This document shows positions 48,901 through 58,880 of a stretch of DNA of 64,000 bases, piece by piece. Position numbers and translations under genes: made by a program. Within the stretch, counting starts at the first letter, position 1. Every line of letters starts with the position of its first letter. The DNA lies in contig CM055896.1 of assembly GCA_029582155.1 (NCBI GenBank), positions 3,459,501 through 3,523,500 of the forward strand, in the 5' to 3' direction. Origin of the DNA: Panopea generosa. Lineage: Eukaryota; Mollusca; Bivalvia; Adapedonta; Hiatellidae. The notes beneath the pieces were generated by a model, which did no database searches, had not been told where the DNA came from, and saw nothing but the letters and a program-made list of their open reading frames with translations.

Positions 48901-51900
48901 TTGCTTTGTGAGAAAATGATTGACAATTTGCGTATTTTTAGAATACACCGATGGGATGCAACGTACAAACATATCAATGTACTACATACTTGAATCTTGA
49001 TAGCTATTGATAGGCAAATCGTCAGGAACATTACTCATTCATTTTAGTGATATGTGGTGTAATTCCGTTATCTTGATTTAATCTGCCAATCTGCTGTCGC
49101 TGTGCGATTGTCATCGCTGCTGCACCTGTAAATGTAGGAATTGAAGGGCCGAGATATTTTGACTGGTAACTCGTCTAACACTTACATATTAAACTATGTT
49201 TCAAACCCTACACTTAAATTGGACATTTGGCCTCGCACATGCAATTTTGTTCTGCCATTTTACTTGAAAGTAGGCTATTTTAAAGCTATATCATACATAT
49301 TATTTATAGTATAACATGCATATATTTAACGTTGCTTCATTTTAGCTCGTCTTTTTGAAGAACTATTGTCATGACACTGCCGTCGTCGGCGTCGTCGTCG
49401 TTGTCGTCGTTCGCTGGTTAAAGTTTTATGTTTAGCTCAGCTTTTTCTCTGTTTTTAGACAAATTACTCATGTTACGGTGACTTAACTTAATAAACACAT
49501 TCATATCATGTTATACAAACAATATATATTGCTAACTTACCTAAATTGTCATACTTTGGGCTCTAAAACCACCTTAGATTGAAGTTTTGTTTGTTTAGCT
49601 CGGGATTTGGTCATGTTTTATGTTTAGCTCAGCTTTTTCTCTGTTTCTGAACAAACTACTTTTTCTTTTTTTTAAATCAATTTTATTATTCAGTAATTCT
49701 GTTAATTCTGTAAACTGATCACCATCAACTGAAAAATGTTAACATCACTGACCTTGATCTATTAAATGGTTAATACTGTCATTATCCGGTTGTATTGGCC
49801 CAAAACTGTTATTGGGTATTTATATGAATTGTTATACATGTAAATGTATCGAAATTGATAAATAGATTATAGATTGGAAAAACTTATCATTGTTTGAATT
49901 CGCCATGTCCATTGTCTCATATCTACTTGGCTGACTGCCCGAGCCAACAAGACCCCACCCTGTTGCCCATTTTTTTGTTTTTGGTTTTAAATTTGTTTTG
50001 TATTAAATCAAATACTCTGCCTCATTTCAACTTCGTTACCAACCCCAAGAACCTCACCTCAACCCTACACCCCCATCCCCGCCCATTGTTTTAGTTAAAA
50101 TTTATTTTGTATAAAATTAAATACTCTTCCCCATTTCAACTTTGTTTATCGACCCAATACCCTCACCCCTACCCATCCCCTCCATCCTCGCCCATTTTAT
50201 TTTTAAAATTTTGTTTTGTATTAAATCAAATAATCAGCCCCATTTCAACTCCCATCCCTGCCATTTTTTTTAATTAAAATTTGTTTTGTATTAAATCAAA
50301 TACTCTGCCCCATTTCAAGTACTTGTGTGCAAAATTTAAAAAAAATTCTCCGCGCTAGAAGTAACTCGAAAAAATGTCTTTAAATGTTGTACTATACATA
50401 CAGTATTGCTATGATCACTATGATTCAAGAAAACCACAATAGTGTCGCTCGCACGTCCGCCCGAAACAATAGTATACGTTTCAGATCCCTACTTCAAAGA
50501 TCAAAATCACATTTAGAGGTAAAATGAGTCAAACCGTGTCTCATTTGTATCTTTGAAAGTAATACTTTAAATAAGGAATTTGTGATATCCCACACAAATT
50601 ACTAAATTTGAGAAGGACGGTTGGACGGGTTAAGCTATGACTAGAATTCAACATGCAGAGCTTAAGAATCTGGTTTGTAACTCAAAGGTCATGGTCGAAC
50701 TTCAGTTTTAAGTTACAAAACAGTCGCTCTATATGAATGACAATGTGTTTTGTCTGTGACATAAGTCTTTCACAAATAAGAAAAAAAATGAAACAAATCA
50801 TATTATGTAAACTATGGCAGAATGTTTACGTTTATATATGATAATATTTAATATTGATGAAAAGGAAATCCTACTGATTTTCAGTAAGCAATTAGTATTC
50901 GTATCCTATTCTTATATTTCATTTTACAGCTTTCTGATGGAAACATTGATATTTTGTTTAGAATATACTCTACACCATTGTTTTGTGGACTGTATTATGT
51001 TCAATAAATTTCCGGTTGTTGTAATTGTCCAAACCTTCGCCCCGCTGTCTATAATATTTGTGTTGTTAATTTATAGTTATCACACAATTGATATAAAGCA
51101 TGTAACCAAGTTCTAGATACATGCTTGAAAACGTACCTACCATTTTCCTGTCTTCACAGATATTAATGATTTTTGATGATTTAGTTTGGCGTACAATTAC
51201 TGACAATCCGACTTGTGAAATTGCGCTGTTCTCACACAGCTCTTGTCGAAATTTGTAAGATCTGTAAGAAAAAAATACATGTCTTGAAAGCCTCATATTT
51301 TTGTCACTTTGGTACATTGTATTTTACTGTGATGTTTATTATTGCAGACTGCAAAACAAACTTGATCAATCTAAACAACGTGAAAACGACATAAAGGCTC
51401 ATCGCGACATGTGAGCAATATATTGTAAGACATAAATTACAAAAAGTACAGATTTTTCATGTATTTTGTCTCTTTTAGCAATCAGCTGTCACTGATGACG
51501 AACACATTGCATGCTTTTTTTTTCTATATAGTCCTATCTCCTTAGGCTGTCATCATATCTTTATGCATGACCCTCTTCCTAATATATCCTTCGAAGCAGA
51601 CAGCGAAATTAGTTTACATATTGTTAAAGAAATATTAGTGAAGTCATGAACATCTTAATGTCAACAATGTTGAGTTGAAAAAACAACAACGCGTTAATGT
51701 TAAATCTATGTTACATATATCAATACGGTTTCATTTAATTATATAATAACGTTCTTATTTTAAAATATGTTTATAAGTTCTAATTTGGACATGCTACCCC
51801 TATTGGTTACGAAGCACTAGTTGTTGCGAGGAAATACGTGTCTTCTTCCTAAAATTCTTGATATTAATGGAATTATCACGGTGTGTGAAATACTTGCATA

Positions 51901-54900
51901 TACATGTACATATATCGTACATGTAACAGTAATTTGATTTATATTTAATTATTTAAGTACTATTGTGAACTAAACTCAGAGCGTTTTGCAGTCGCTCTCG
52001 CGTCTGTTTTCGGTATAGAAGAAGTACTAAATGTTGCTTAAGAGAAGCCATCAGATCGAGCCTAGCATGATAAAAATCACAATCTCTGGCGTGAGCGGCC
52101 ACTAGCATATTCAATATCAGTGACTTAATTATAGAGATCGGCAGGATGATACCTATTCAGCAGCTGGATAATTTCGGTTGGCACCTTTAGTATCTTTAAG
52201 TACGGGATATACTATTATGAGTAAAACCTACATTTCATCAAATAAAAATCCTGGATATTTGCCTATATTTAATACTTTCCATTATTCGAAAATCAAACCG
52301 TGCACTGACATAATATATCTCATGTAGGTGTATTTAATCGGAACTAAATAAAGCACACTGATGACTTGAGAAATGATGTCACACTATTTTTGTCATAATA
52401 CCGTTTGGATATATCAACTGAGACTTGTTGCGGAATCATTCATACGTTGTAAAGAGGCTGTTTATGTAGAAATATTGATTTGATTGATATAATATGTACT
52501 ATTGAAATTTTTCCCAACAGCGTACCTATTTCCATTTATTCAATAACGTGACCAGTCGATAGTGTTGATAACATAACTTAAAAGATAAACATCATACTAA
52601 ACTTCGCAAATAAAAATAGGATTTCAGAAATTTATTTAGCTATATGCAGCAGTGAATTGTCGTTTTCAGTTTGAAGTTCCCCCCTTTTAAAAAAAACACC
52701 AACACGCTGTTCAATACATTTTAAATTAATCAAGACTAATTTTACGAGGATTGTATTGAGGGGAATTTATAGTAAATTATGCTGTTATTCTGCATAATTA
52801 TATTACCTAATATTAATCCTAAGAATATGTCTTAATAATTCCTTGTATCAATATTGATTTGCCATTTACGTTTTTTATCGGGTATTTCTCAGAATGTCAA
52901 ACCAATTATCAAAATCTGTTGTGTTTTAATACTGTTTCAACTGCATACAACTGTAATGTATACCTATTGCTCATTGTGTTCCAATTTGCTGCAGCTAATA
53001 TTAAATGCACTTATATCGTTATTGTCTGTTTTATCAATGTACATGTATGTATCGCGTGATACCTAGCGCTCACACACTCAGTATATAAACGTAATAATTG
53101 GTATTACTATTACTAAAGAAATGCAAATAACAGAAATAAAATAAAATGGTATTGCAGATTGAAAGAACAATTGAAAATCAAAGAACGGGAACTGATGATG
53201 TCATGCAAAGATGCTAGCAAGATGAAAGAAGAAACTAAAAGGTGCGTTGAACATAATTTTCTTTATCTCGATTTATTTATATACTAAAACAACCAGGGCA
53301 ATGTTATGTTTAAACCCATTTTACCGTTATAAATGACTTTGAACTGTCAAGAAACGTATACCAACTAGACAATTAGGTCACTTTGTAATAAACATGCGTT
53401 AAAGGCAGTGTCTGGAAAAGTCGCTAATGTTATTAAGTAAAATAAATTTGAGATTTGAAACAAAGCATCTTACTATTATTTATCACTACAAAAACAAGTG
53501 CTTTTGAATATCAAATCAGCAAGAACGTGACAGATCTTCCCTAAATAAAAACACAACAAAAACCGATTTTTAAGCGAAGTGGTAAAATAAAAATGATTCT
53601 AAATCAGATATTACGTACGGCTTGATATTATTCACTCACCATTAGGACTCTTTCTAAGATAAACTAAATTAAAAAATATGTAACAAATATGGCGGATCAA
53701 ATTACAATCAGACAAGAGTCCTCCGTGGCCGAGTGGTCGTCTAAGGCGTCGTCTCAAGATCGTTTACCTCTTACAACTGAGGCAATATTCAATGCAGCAT
53801 GGATATGTTAGTTATATCTATATACATATGATTACCATGGTTGAACATAGATTTATGTTAACCGTGGGAAGTGTTTGAATGAATTCGTTGCACAGTTTTA
53901 TAAAACCAAAATGAATGCTTTTGTGAAAAAAGTATTAAAATACAAACTAGCCGAGTTAAATCTGTTAGTTAAAAGTGATAATTAATCATAGTTGATCTGA
54001 ATTTAGCAACTCTTAACGGTGACCAAATATTGCTTCAAAGTCAAAATAAGGAAAATTTCATTTCCTTTCATATGTTTCTATTAGTATCTCAGAAGCAGCA
54101 AGTATTCCCTTTTAAGTTCTTTTTTTTGAAAGATGTGAAAAGCTATTGTATTTAACCCTATGCCGCGGCTGGTTAAATTTAATGGCAAGCTGGTTATATA
54201 AACAATAACATTAATATACAAATAAAACACAGTACTTTACTATTTTCGTACGGAGATAAGTAAATAAAAAGTTCAAAACTAAATTGAGCACGTTTAAGGT
54301 TTGCGTTTACATTATTTCATTGTTTTCCTTGACTTTATGTACCATGTTATAATAAAAAGTTCAAAATTAATTAAGCACGTTTAAGCTTTGCCTTTATACT
54401 ATTTCATGGTTTTCCTTGACTACCTTATACAATATACATTTGGTTTTATTCGCATGGTTTATACATTCATTCCTGTCCAAGTCGTTCTCCATCGAAAAAG
54501 AAAAAAATAATAGTGTTTTCATATCGTAAAGGTCAAGAAGTAAACGACGCAATATCTAATCTTGCCATGCTTTTTATCACTACCCATCAATATTCTCTGT
54601 TGCTAAAGCAAACAAATTGTAAACTATGCCAGCGTCCCCATCTCTCTCTTATCCGATATAATGAGTAGGGGCATAGACTATTCTACATACCATTTCATTG
54701 TTTTGAAAGATGTTAAACGATATTGTTACTTTTTTTGCTCGACTTTTCAAAGTTTGATTTCTTTTTGGTAGATGTATTGTTCCTATAGTATTGGTAATAC
54801 TTACGATTTATATTTTCTGTTTCGAAAATTCACACACTACACTTTCTCATATGTTTTTTGTGTAAATGTATAACGCTTATGAATACAAACTAGTTTCTGT

Positions 54901-57900
54901 CCACTTATGCAAACTTACCTTCAGATATATATCGGTTAAAATATGGTTATTATCGAACGGAATTCAACTCGATTTCGTATGAACTTTCCTCTACAGATCC
55001 CACACACATAAAAGTAATCTTAATTAATTATACTTTCCATTAACATGAGAACGTGTCATACGTTAATACATTTATACATTTATTTGAACTTTTTTTATAT
55101 ATAATATAAACATATATTTGGTGCTAAATATGTGTATGTAGGAACAGTTATATATAGTTTTATCGTGGATCACGCTTCCAAAAGAATATATAAACAGATA
55201 TTACTGAAATTGTTAGACATGAATAAACTAAATTGCCAATACATTTTGTTTGGTTTAAAGTTAAGCGAATCAATAATATGTAATATACATTATGTTAATT
55301 ATATTATATGTATAATAAAAATAAAAAGGCCAAACTTGAAACTCTTACGCAAACGTTAAAAACTATGGAAGCTGAAATAAAGAGGTGAGGGCATTTTGAA
55401 TAAGGGGACAAAATGATCACATTGACGTCGCAGTCCTGCCAATGCCCATACGAATAATGCAAAGCTTCTTCATATATCTTGATACAATCCACTCGCTAAC
55501 CTGCCTAAAATATTGTCAACTGTCAAAATAGGAGGTCAGAACCAGTTTACCCTCGTTAGAAAGTGCATTGTTAGTCAATACTTATTTCCGTAGGTATGCT
55601 AATTATACTTTGTTTGGAAGATTTGTTATATTATCACAACGTTTCAAATGTTATAAAATATCTATATTACAATTGACATAATATCTTCGTACATGTAAAT
55701 GTATTTATTATATCTATAATTGGATGATCCTGACTAGAACATTACAAATGATATTTGTATGGTATTTATATATTGCAAATGAATGTTATTTTATAAATGT
55801 ATACATGATTTTAAAAACATACCATTATGGGAGCCACTGGATGGGGTATACATAGCTGCTAGAACATGAAGTACAATCAGTTATCAGTGTTCAACTACCA
55901 AACGTAAACTCTTTAATTTAAGGTAATTTAATAAGAATAAGAAACAGTATTTATTTCTTGATAATTAGAGTCACTTTAAGTATTGTATTAGCTTCTCCCT
56001 ATGCTGTTATAACTTTTATTATTTCATCAATCAGTTAAGGGTGAACTGGAACATTAACCCTCCCTTAGGATTATGTATAAACGCAATATACATGTTTTGC
56101 TTGGGTAAAGCTAAGCTTAATACATATTATCATAAATCAAGATCTTGTTGATTCACAACATCCGAATTATGTGCTGTATGATGGCTGTATTTTAACTCAT
56201 ATTGGTATATCCATTAATATTTGTGCGATGCTAAAGCTAAGCTAAACATTTGTATATATGATACAAATAGGGAACATGTTTATTATTATAGTTATTAGTT
56301 ATTATATTGCATGTACAATTCAGTAAACAGATCGAAATTGAAAGGCTTACGCAACTGGTTGAAAAGTCAGAAGCTCAGATAAACAGGTTAGTGTATTTTG
56401 AAGTCGTCTATTAGAAGAACGGGTGAACAAATTATCATGTTGGCTTTAGAGTCCCACCTTGCAGGTCTAAATTCATTTCCTTTCATATGTTTCTATTAGT
56501 ATCTCAGAAGCAACAAGTATTCCCTTTTAAGTTCTTTTTTTTGAAAGATGTGAAAAGCTATTGTATTTAACCCTATGCCGCGGCTGGTTAAATTTTATGG
56601 CAAGCTGGTTATATAAACAATAACATTAATATACAAATAAAACACAGTACTTTACTATTTTCGTACGGAGATAAGTAGATAAAAAGTTCAAAACTAAATT
56701 GAGCACGTTTAAGGTTTGCGTTTACATTATTTCATTGTTTTCCTTGACTTTATGTTATAATAAAAAGTTCAAAATTAATTAAGCACGTTTAAGCTTTGCC
56801 TTTATACTATTTCATGGTTTTCCTTGACTACCTTATACAATATACATTTGGTTTTATTCGCATGGTTTATACATTCATTCCTGTCCAAGTCGTTCTCCAT
56901 CGAAAAAGAAAAAAATAATAGTGTTTTCATATCGCAAAGGTCAAGAAGTAAACGACGCAATATCTAATCTTGCCATGCTTTTTATCACTACCCATCAATA
57001 TTCTCTGTTGCTAAAGCAAACAAATTGTAAACTATGCCAGCGTCCCCATCTCTCTCTTATCCGATATAATGAGTAGGGGCATAGACTATTCTACATACCA
57101 TTTCATTGTTTTGAAAGATGTTAAACGATATTATTACTTTTTTTGCTCGACTTTTCAAAGTTTGATTTCTTTTTGGTAGATGTATTGTTCCTATAGTATT
57201 GGTAATACTTACGATTTATATTTACTGTTTCGAAAATTCACACACTACACTTTCTCATATGTTTTTTGTGTAAATGTATAACGTTTATGAATACAAACTA
57301 GTTTCTGTCCACTTATCCAAACTTACCTTCAGATATATATCGGTTAAAATATGGTTATTATCGAACGGAATTCAACTCGATTTCGTATGAACTTTCCTCT
57401 ACAGATCCCACACACATAAAAGTAATCTTAATTAATTATACTTTCCATTAACATGAGAACGTGTCATACGTTAATACATTTATACATTTATTTGAACTTT
57501 TTTTATATATAATATAAACATATATTTGGTGCTAAATATGTGTATGTAGGAACAGTTATATATAGTTTTATCGTGGATCACGCTTCCAAAAGAATATATA
57601 AACAGATATTACTAAAATTGTTAGACATGAATAAACTAAATTGCCAATACATTTTGTTTGGTTTTAAAGTTAAGCGAATCAATAATATGTAATATACATT
57701 ATGTTAATTATATTATATGTATAATAAAAATAAAAAGGCCAAACTTGAAACTCTTACGCAAACGTTAAAAACTATGGAAGCTGAAATAAAGAGGTGAGGG
57801 CATTTTGAATAAGGGGACAAAATGATCACCTTGACGCCGCAGTCCTGCCAATGCCCATACGAATAATGCAAAGCTTCTTCATATATCTTGATACAATCCA

Positions 57901-58795
57901 CTCGCTAACCTTCCTAAAATACTGTCAACTGTCAAAATAGGAGGTCAGAACCAGTTTACCCTCGTTAGAAAGTGCATTGTTAGTCAATACTTATTTCCGT
58001 AGGTATGCTAATTATACTTTGTTTGGAAGATTTGATATATTATCACAACGTTTCAAATGTTATAAAATATCTATATTACAATTGACATAATATCTTCGTA
58101 CATGTAAATGTATTTATTATATCTATAATTGGATGATCCTGACTAGAACATTACAAATGATATTTGTATGGTATTTATATATTGCAATTGAATGTTATTT
58201 TATGAATGTATACATGATTTTAAAAACATACCATTATTGGAGCCACTGGATGGGGTATACACAGCTGCTAGAACATGAAGTACAATCAGTTATCAGTGTT
58301 CATCTATCAAACGTAAACTCTTTAATTTAAGGTAATTTAATAAGAATAAGAAACAGTATTTATTTCTTGATAATTAGAGTCACTTTAAATATTGTATTAG
58401 CTTCTCCCTATGCTGTTATAACTTTTATTATTTCATCAATCAGTTAAGGGTGAACTGGAACATTAACCCTCCCTTAGGATTATGTATAAACGCAATATAC
58501 ATGTTTTGCTTGGGTAAAGCTAAGCTTAATACATATTATCATAAATCAAGATCTTGTTGATTCACAACATCCGAATTATGTGCTGTATGATGGCTGTATT
58601 TTAACTCATATTGGTATATCCATTAATATTTGTGCGATGCTAAAGCTAAGCTAAACATTTGTATATATGATACAAATAGGGAACATGTTTATTATTATAG
58701 TTATTAGTTATTATATTGCATGTACAATTCAGTAAACAGATCGAAATTGAAAGGCTTACGCAACTGGTTGAAAAGTCAGAAGCTCAGATAAACAG
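33950..58795 (+). CDS. Gene B: multi-exon coiled-coil protein (overall model)
   Basis: Exons 33950-34012 (ATG at 33999), 38124-38318, 41595-41789, 48148-48210, 51348-51410, 53158-53241, 56324-56386 and 58733-58795 join in one frame, all junctions phase 2, giving 246 codons plus two bases; the 3' end is not found. Residues 1-135 are polar, Asp/Asn/Ser/Thr/Gly-rich and probably disordered, encoded mostly by two duplicated 195 bp exons. From ~136 on the protein is Lys/Glu/Gln/Leu-rich coiled coil. There is no signal peptide, membrane segment or recognised enzyme motif. The architecture (disordered start, then short phase-2 coiled-coil exons) parallels gene A, though I see no clear residue-level similarity between the two. 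Function unknown. Confidence 0.75.
34013..35819. other. Gene B first intron, 5' part
   Basis: AT-rich with no recognised element. Short frames at 34142-34566 (minus) and 35517-35816 (plus) lack motifs. A GTCGGTCTATTTGGGCGTCC stretch near 35076 resembles edges of dispersed invertebrate repeats. Confidence 0.4.
35820..36370. repeat. ~150 bp tandem repeat, three diverged units
   Basis: Units share ATGAAACTTC(A/G)CATGT, CGGAACG(C/T)ACAGAGAC, TGCATTTTGGCAGA, GGCCCTTT and GTTAAAGTTTTTGAGT. Copies begin near 35855, 36010 and 36170. Confidence 0.75.
36570..36990. repeat. ~147 bp tandem repeat, three units
   Basis: Units start GGGTATCC(A/G)GCTGT(A/G)ATAAACTG near 36577 and 36727, with a diverged third near 36877. 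All carry GATC(C/A)(G/A)TTTTCATGAA.TGGTAC-like text and CATTGTATATGTAAAA. Confidence 0.75.
37130..37370. repeat. ~185 bp direct repeat, two units
   Basis: The phrase ATCAAGGGGCTGGG(C/T)T occurs at about 37148 and 37327 in similar context (GATTGAATATTCTGCAT / GATTGAAGTTCTGACAA). Confidence 0.65.
38124..38318 (+). CDS. Gene B exon 2 (195 bp, copy 1)
   Basis: Acceptor AATACAG, donor GTAGGT, phase 2 on both sides, residues ~5-69. The first base completes the Gly codon from the start exon, giving SQSASGDEAVINALGQD and then GADNHSDKKNETEKMNED. Strongly polar and acidic with no predicted fold. It is homologous over its whole length to the next exon, and the flanking intron DNA is duplicated too. 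Confidence 0.8.
38663..39166. repeat. 84 bp minisatellite, six near-identical copies
   Basis: Units start GCTTGACTATT at 38663, 38747, 38831, 38915, 38999 and 39083, exactly 84 bp apart each time, with only a few substitutions between copies. They lie in the intron between the two 195 bp exons of gene B. The unit has no open frame of interest. Confidence 0.97.
40094..41442. mobile_element. 1.35 kb insertion with ~460 bp terminal direct repeats
   Basis: Two copies of a ~460 bp block (40095-40553 and 40979-41442; start CATAGTACCACCATT, end GGTGGGTTTACACC) flank ~425 bp of unrelated sequence. The whole is bracketed by TATAAG on both sides (40088-40093 and 41443-41448), which fits a 6 bp target duplication. 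It interrupts the copy of intron DNA that is continuous before exon 38124. Termini lack TG..CA, so it is not a standard LTR pair. No coding capacity; the short frame at 40244-40459 is repeat-derived. Confidence 0.6.
41595..41789 (+). CDS. Gene B exon 3 (195 bp, copy 2)
   Basis: Acceptor GATACAG, donor GTAGGT, phase 2 on both sides, residues ~70-134. It has the same length as exon 2. The central part (GADNHSDKNDETEKMNEDTT) is nearly identical; the first 15 and last 20 codons have diverged. Both copies are open and have intact splice sites. Either could be skipped without a frameshift. Confidence 0.78.
42477..42560 (-). mobile_element. tRNA-Gly-like SINE head
   Basis: Read on the minus strand: A box-like TAGTCTAATGATAGAGTG, a TACCTGCCATGCGGAAGGTC anticodon-arm-like segment, then B box GGATTCGATCCCCGG. 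This order resembles tRNA-Gly(GCC). The acceptor ends do not pair well, so SINE rather than functional tRNA. Confidence 0.6.
42561..43005. repeat. Degenerate (ACAG/ACGG)n region
   Basis: GACAGACGG-type tetranucleotide text occurs at 42567-42660 and 42890-42910, and a clean (ACAG)n run at 42952-42990. Confidence 0.85.
43011..44100. other. Gene B intron, nothing certain
   Basis: An 84-codon plus frame at 43792-44046 follows an acceptor-like GTTTTAG in phase 2, but it has no good donor and is not coiled-coil-like, so it is not included in gene B. Confidence 0.35.
44110..44720 (+). repeat. GGTCAAGGTCA dispersed repeat, about four units
   Basis: Units of ~130-150 bp share TGTGTC(C/A)GGTCTGTAACTTTGTC, CATGACGACGT(G/A)TCG.GTAA and AAAGGTCAAGGTCA. 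Same family as 8458-9125, opposite orientation. Confidence 0.85.
44721..46459. other. Gene B intron, nothing recognised
   Basis: AT-rich, with a CpG-containing patch at about 46030-46390. No exon with coiled-coil composition and phase 2 was found. Confidence 0.4.
46460..46660. repeat. ~60 bp minisatellite, about four units
   Basis: Units carry (T/C)ATCTA(T/A)CA.TTTCA..GTAGATTTATCAATATATGATAACAGT(T/G)CATTCA with period 59-60 bp. Confidence 0.85.
46954..46978. repeat. (AT)n microsatellite
   Basis: About 12 AT units. Confidence 0.95.
47060..47450 (+). repeat. GGTCAAGGTCA dispersed repeat
   Basis: ACATGACGACGTGTCGTGTG, CTCAAAGGTCAAAATCACAC and CCAAGGTCAAGGTAACACAA mark two units of the family seen at 8458 and 44110. 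A diverged further copy lies at about 50480-50760. Confidence 0.75.
47560..48130. repeat. Direct repeat copy 1 upstream of 63 bp exon
   Basis: Matches about 48615-49050: CACACAATTTAAAAAATAACTGTAAGCGCAA, CGTTTGTGTCACTGTCAAAACATCC, ATGATTGACAATTAGCGTATTTTT. The 98-codon frame at 47816-48112 lies inside it and is not preserved in copy 2. Confidence 0.7.
48148..48210 (+). CDS. Gene B exon 4 (63 bp, copy 1)
   Basis: Acceptor TTATTGCAG, donor GTGAGC, phase 2 on both sides, residues ~135-155. It encodes LQDELQQSKQREQDMKADLE, a charged helix with coiled-coil character. Nearly identical in length, splice sites and flanks to exon 5, 3.2 kb downstream. Confidence 0.8.
48615..49050. repeat. Direct repeat copy 2
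   Basis: Second copy of the 47560-48130 block, ~1.1 kb downstream. It contains its own 50-60 bp local duplication (TTTGTGTCACTGTCAA occurs twice, at about 48804 and 48852). Confidence 0.7.
49340..49690. repeat. Dispersed repeat with GTCGTC core
   Basis: GCCGTCGTCGGCGTCGTCGTC at about 49379 is followed by TTTATGTTTAGCTCAGCTTTTTCTCTGTTT, which recurs at about 49618. Typical of an interspersed non-coding element; the family is not named. Confidence 0.6.
49985..50330. repeat. ~115 bp tandem repeat, four units
   Basis: Each unit has AAATTTGTTTTGTATTAAATCAAATACTCTGCC(C/T)CATTTCAA followed by a C-rich CCCATCCC.GCCCATT block. The frame at 49894-50094 is repeat-derived. Confidence 0.8.
51348..51410 (+). 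CDS. Gene B exon 5 (63 bp, copy 2)
   Basis: Acceptor TTATTGCAG, donor GTGAGC, phase 2 on both sides, residues ~156-176. It encodes LQNKLDQSKQRENDIKAHRD, a paralogue of exon 4. The first ~100 bp of the following intron (GAGCAATATATT, CAATCAGCTGTCACT.ATGACGAACACATTGCAT) is duplicated with it. Confidence 0.8.
51411..53157. other. Gene B intron, nothing further recognised
   Basis: The first ~110 bp duplicates the intron after exon 4. The rest is AT-rich. Two overlapping 66-70 codon frames at 52854-53066 have no motif. Confidence 0.4.
53158..53241 (+). CDS. Gene B exon 6 (84 bp)
   Basis: Acceptor GTATTGCAG, donor GTGCGT, phase 2 on both sides, residues ~177-204. It encodes LKEQLKIKERELMMSCKDAS then KMKEETKR, coiled-coil composition. 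The acceptor text matches those of exons 4 and 5, suggesting the same ancestral exon. Confidence 0.78.
53716..53755 (+). mobile_element. tRNA-like A box fragment
   Basis: CCTCCGTGGCCGAGTGGTCGTCTAAGGCG looks like the 5' half of a Leu/Ser-type tRNA, but no B box follows within 80 bp. A truncated SINE or tRNA pseudogene. Confidence 0.4.
55322..55384 (+). pseudogene. Gene B exon-like block D1, acceptor AG missing
   Basis: The frame AKLETLTQTLKTMEAEIK and donor AGAG|GTGAGG match the 63 bp exon at 56324 (IEIERLTQLVEKSEAQIN), and a 63 bp phase-2 exon would start at 55322. The two bases before it are AA, not AG. The nearest AG (55327-55328) would give a 56 bp exon that shifts the frame to an early stop. 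The block is probably skipped or dead; skipping leaves the rest of gene B in frame. Confidence 0.55.
56324..56386 (+). CDS. Gene B exon 7 (63 bp, in duplication unit 1)
   Basis: Acceptor ACAATTCAG, donor GTTAGT, phase 2 on both sides, residues ~205-225. It encodes KQIEIERLTQLVEKSEAQIN, a coiled-coil helix. Phase-compatible with exon 6 directly, so block D1 is not needed. Confidence 0.78.
57731..57793 (+). pseudogene. Gene B exon-like block D2, acceptor AG missing
   Basis: Identical to D1 over the exon-like part, with the same AA in place of the acceptor AG. The loss therefore predates the 2.41 kb duplication. Confidence 0.55.
58733..58795 (+). CDS. Gene B exon 8 (63 bp, in duplication unit 2)
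   Basis: Base-for-base copy of exon 7 with intact acceptor and donor, phase 2 on both sides, residues ~226-246. If both are spliced in, the protein carries two identical 21-residue helical segments in tandem. No further convincing exon was found; an acceptor at 59454 opens a 47-codon frame ending at a stop, a weak candidate for a last exon. Confidence 0.72.
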
Positions 58796-58880
58796 GTTAG
58801 TGTATTTTGAAGTCGTCTATTAGAAGAACGGGTGAACAAATTATCATGTTGGCTTTAGAGTCCCACCTTGCAGGACTAAA

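Larger units (their letters stand above)
54057..56471 (+). repeat. 2.41 kb tandem duplication, unit 1
   Basis: Almost identical to 56472-58880, starting TTCATTTCCTTTCATATG. Only scattered single-base changes, a 7 bp deletion in unit 2 (ACCATGT near 54341) and a 1 bp insertion near 57664 were seen. It contains an exon-like block at 55322-55384 and an exon at 56324-56386. Confidence 0.97.
56472..58880 (+). repeat. 2.41 kb tandem duplication, unit 2
   Basis: Directly adjoins unit 1; its right end degrades at GCAGGACTAAATACATTT compared with the junction GCAGGTCTAAATTCATTT. Very low divergence means a recent duplication, or possibly an assembly or haplotype artefact. Confidence 0.97.

Noticed and set aside
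55132..55359. 75-codon plus frame overlapping block D1
   Set aside because: It reads the exon-like block in the wrong frame and ends at a stop inside it; the coiled-coil frame is the one shared with exon 7.
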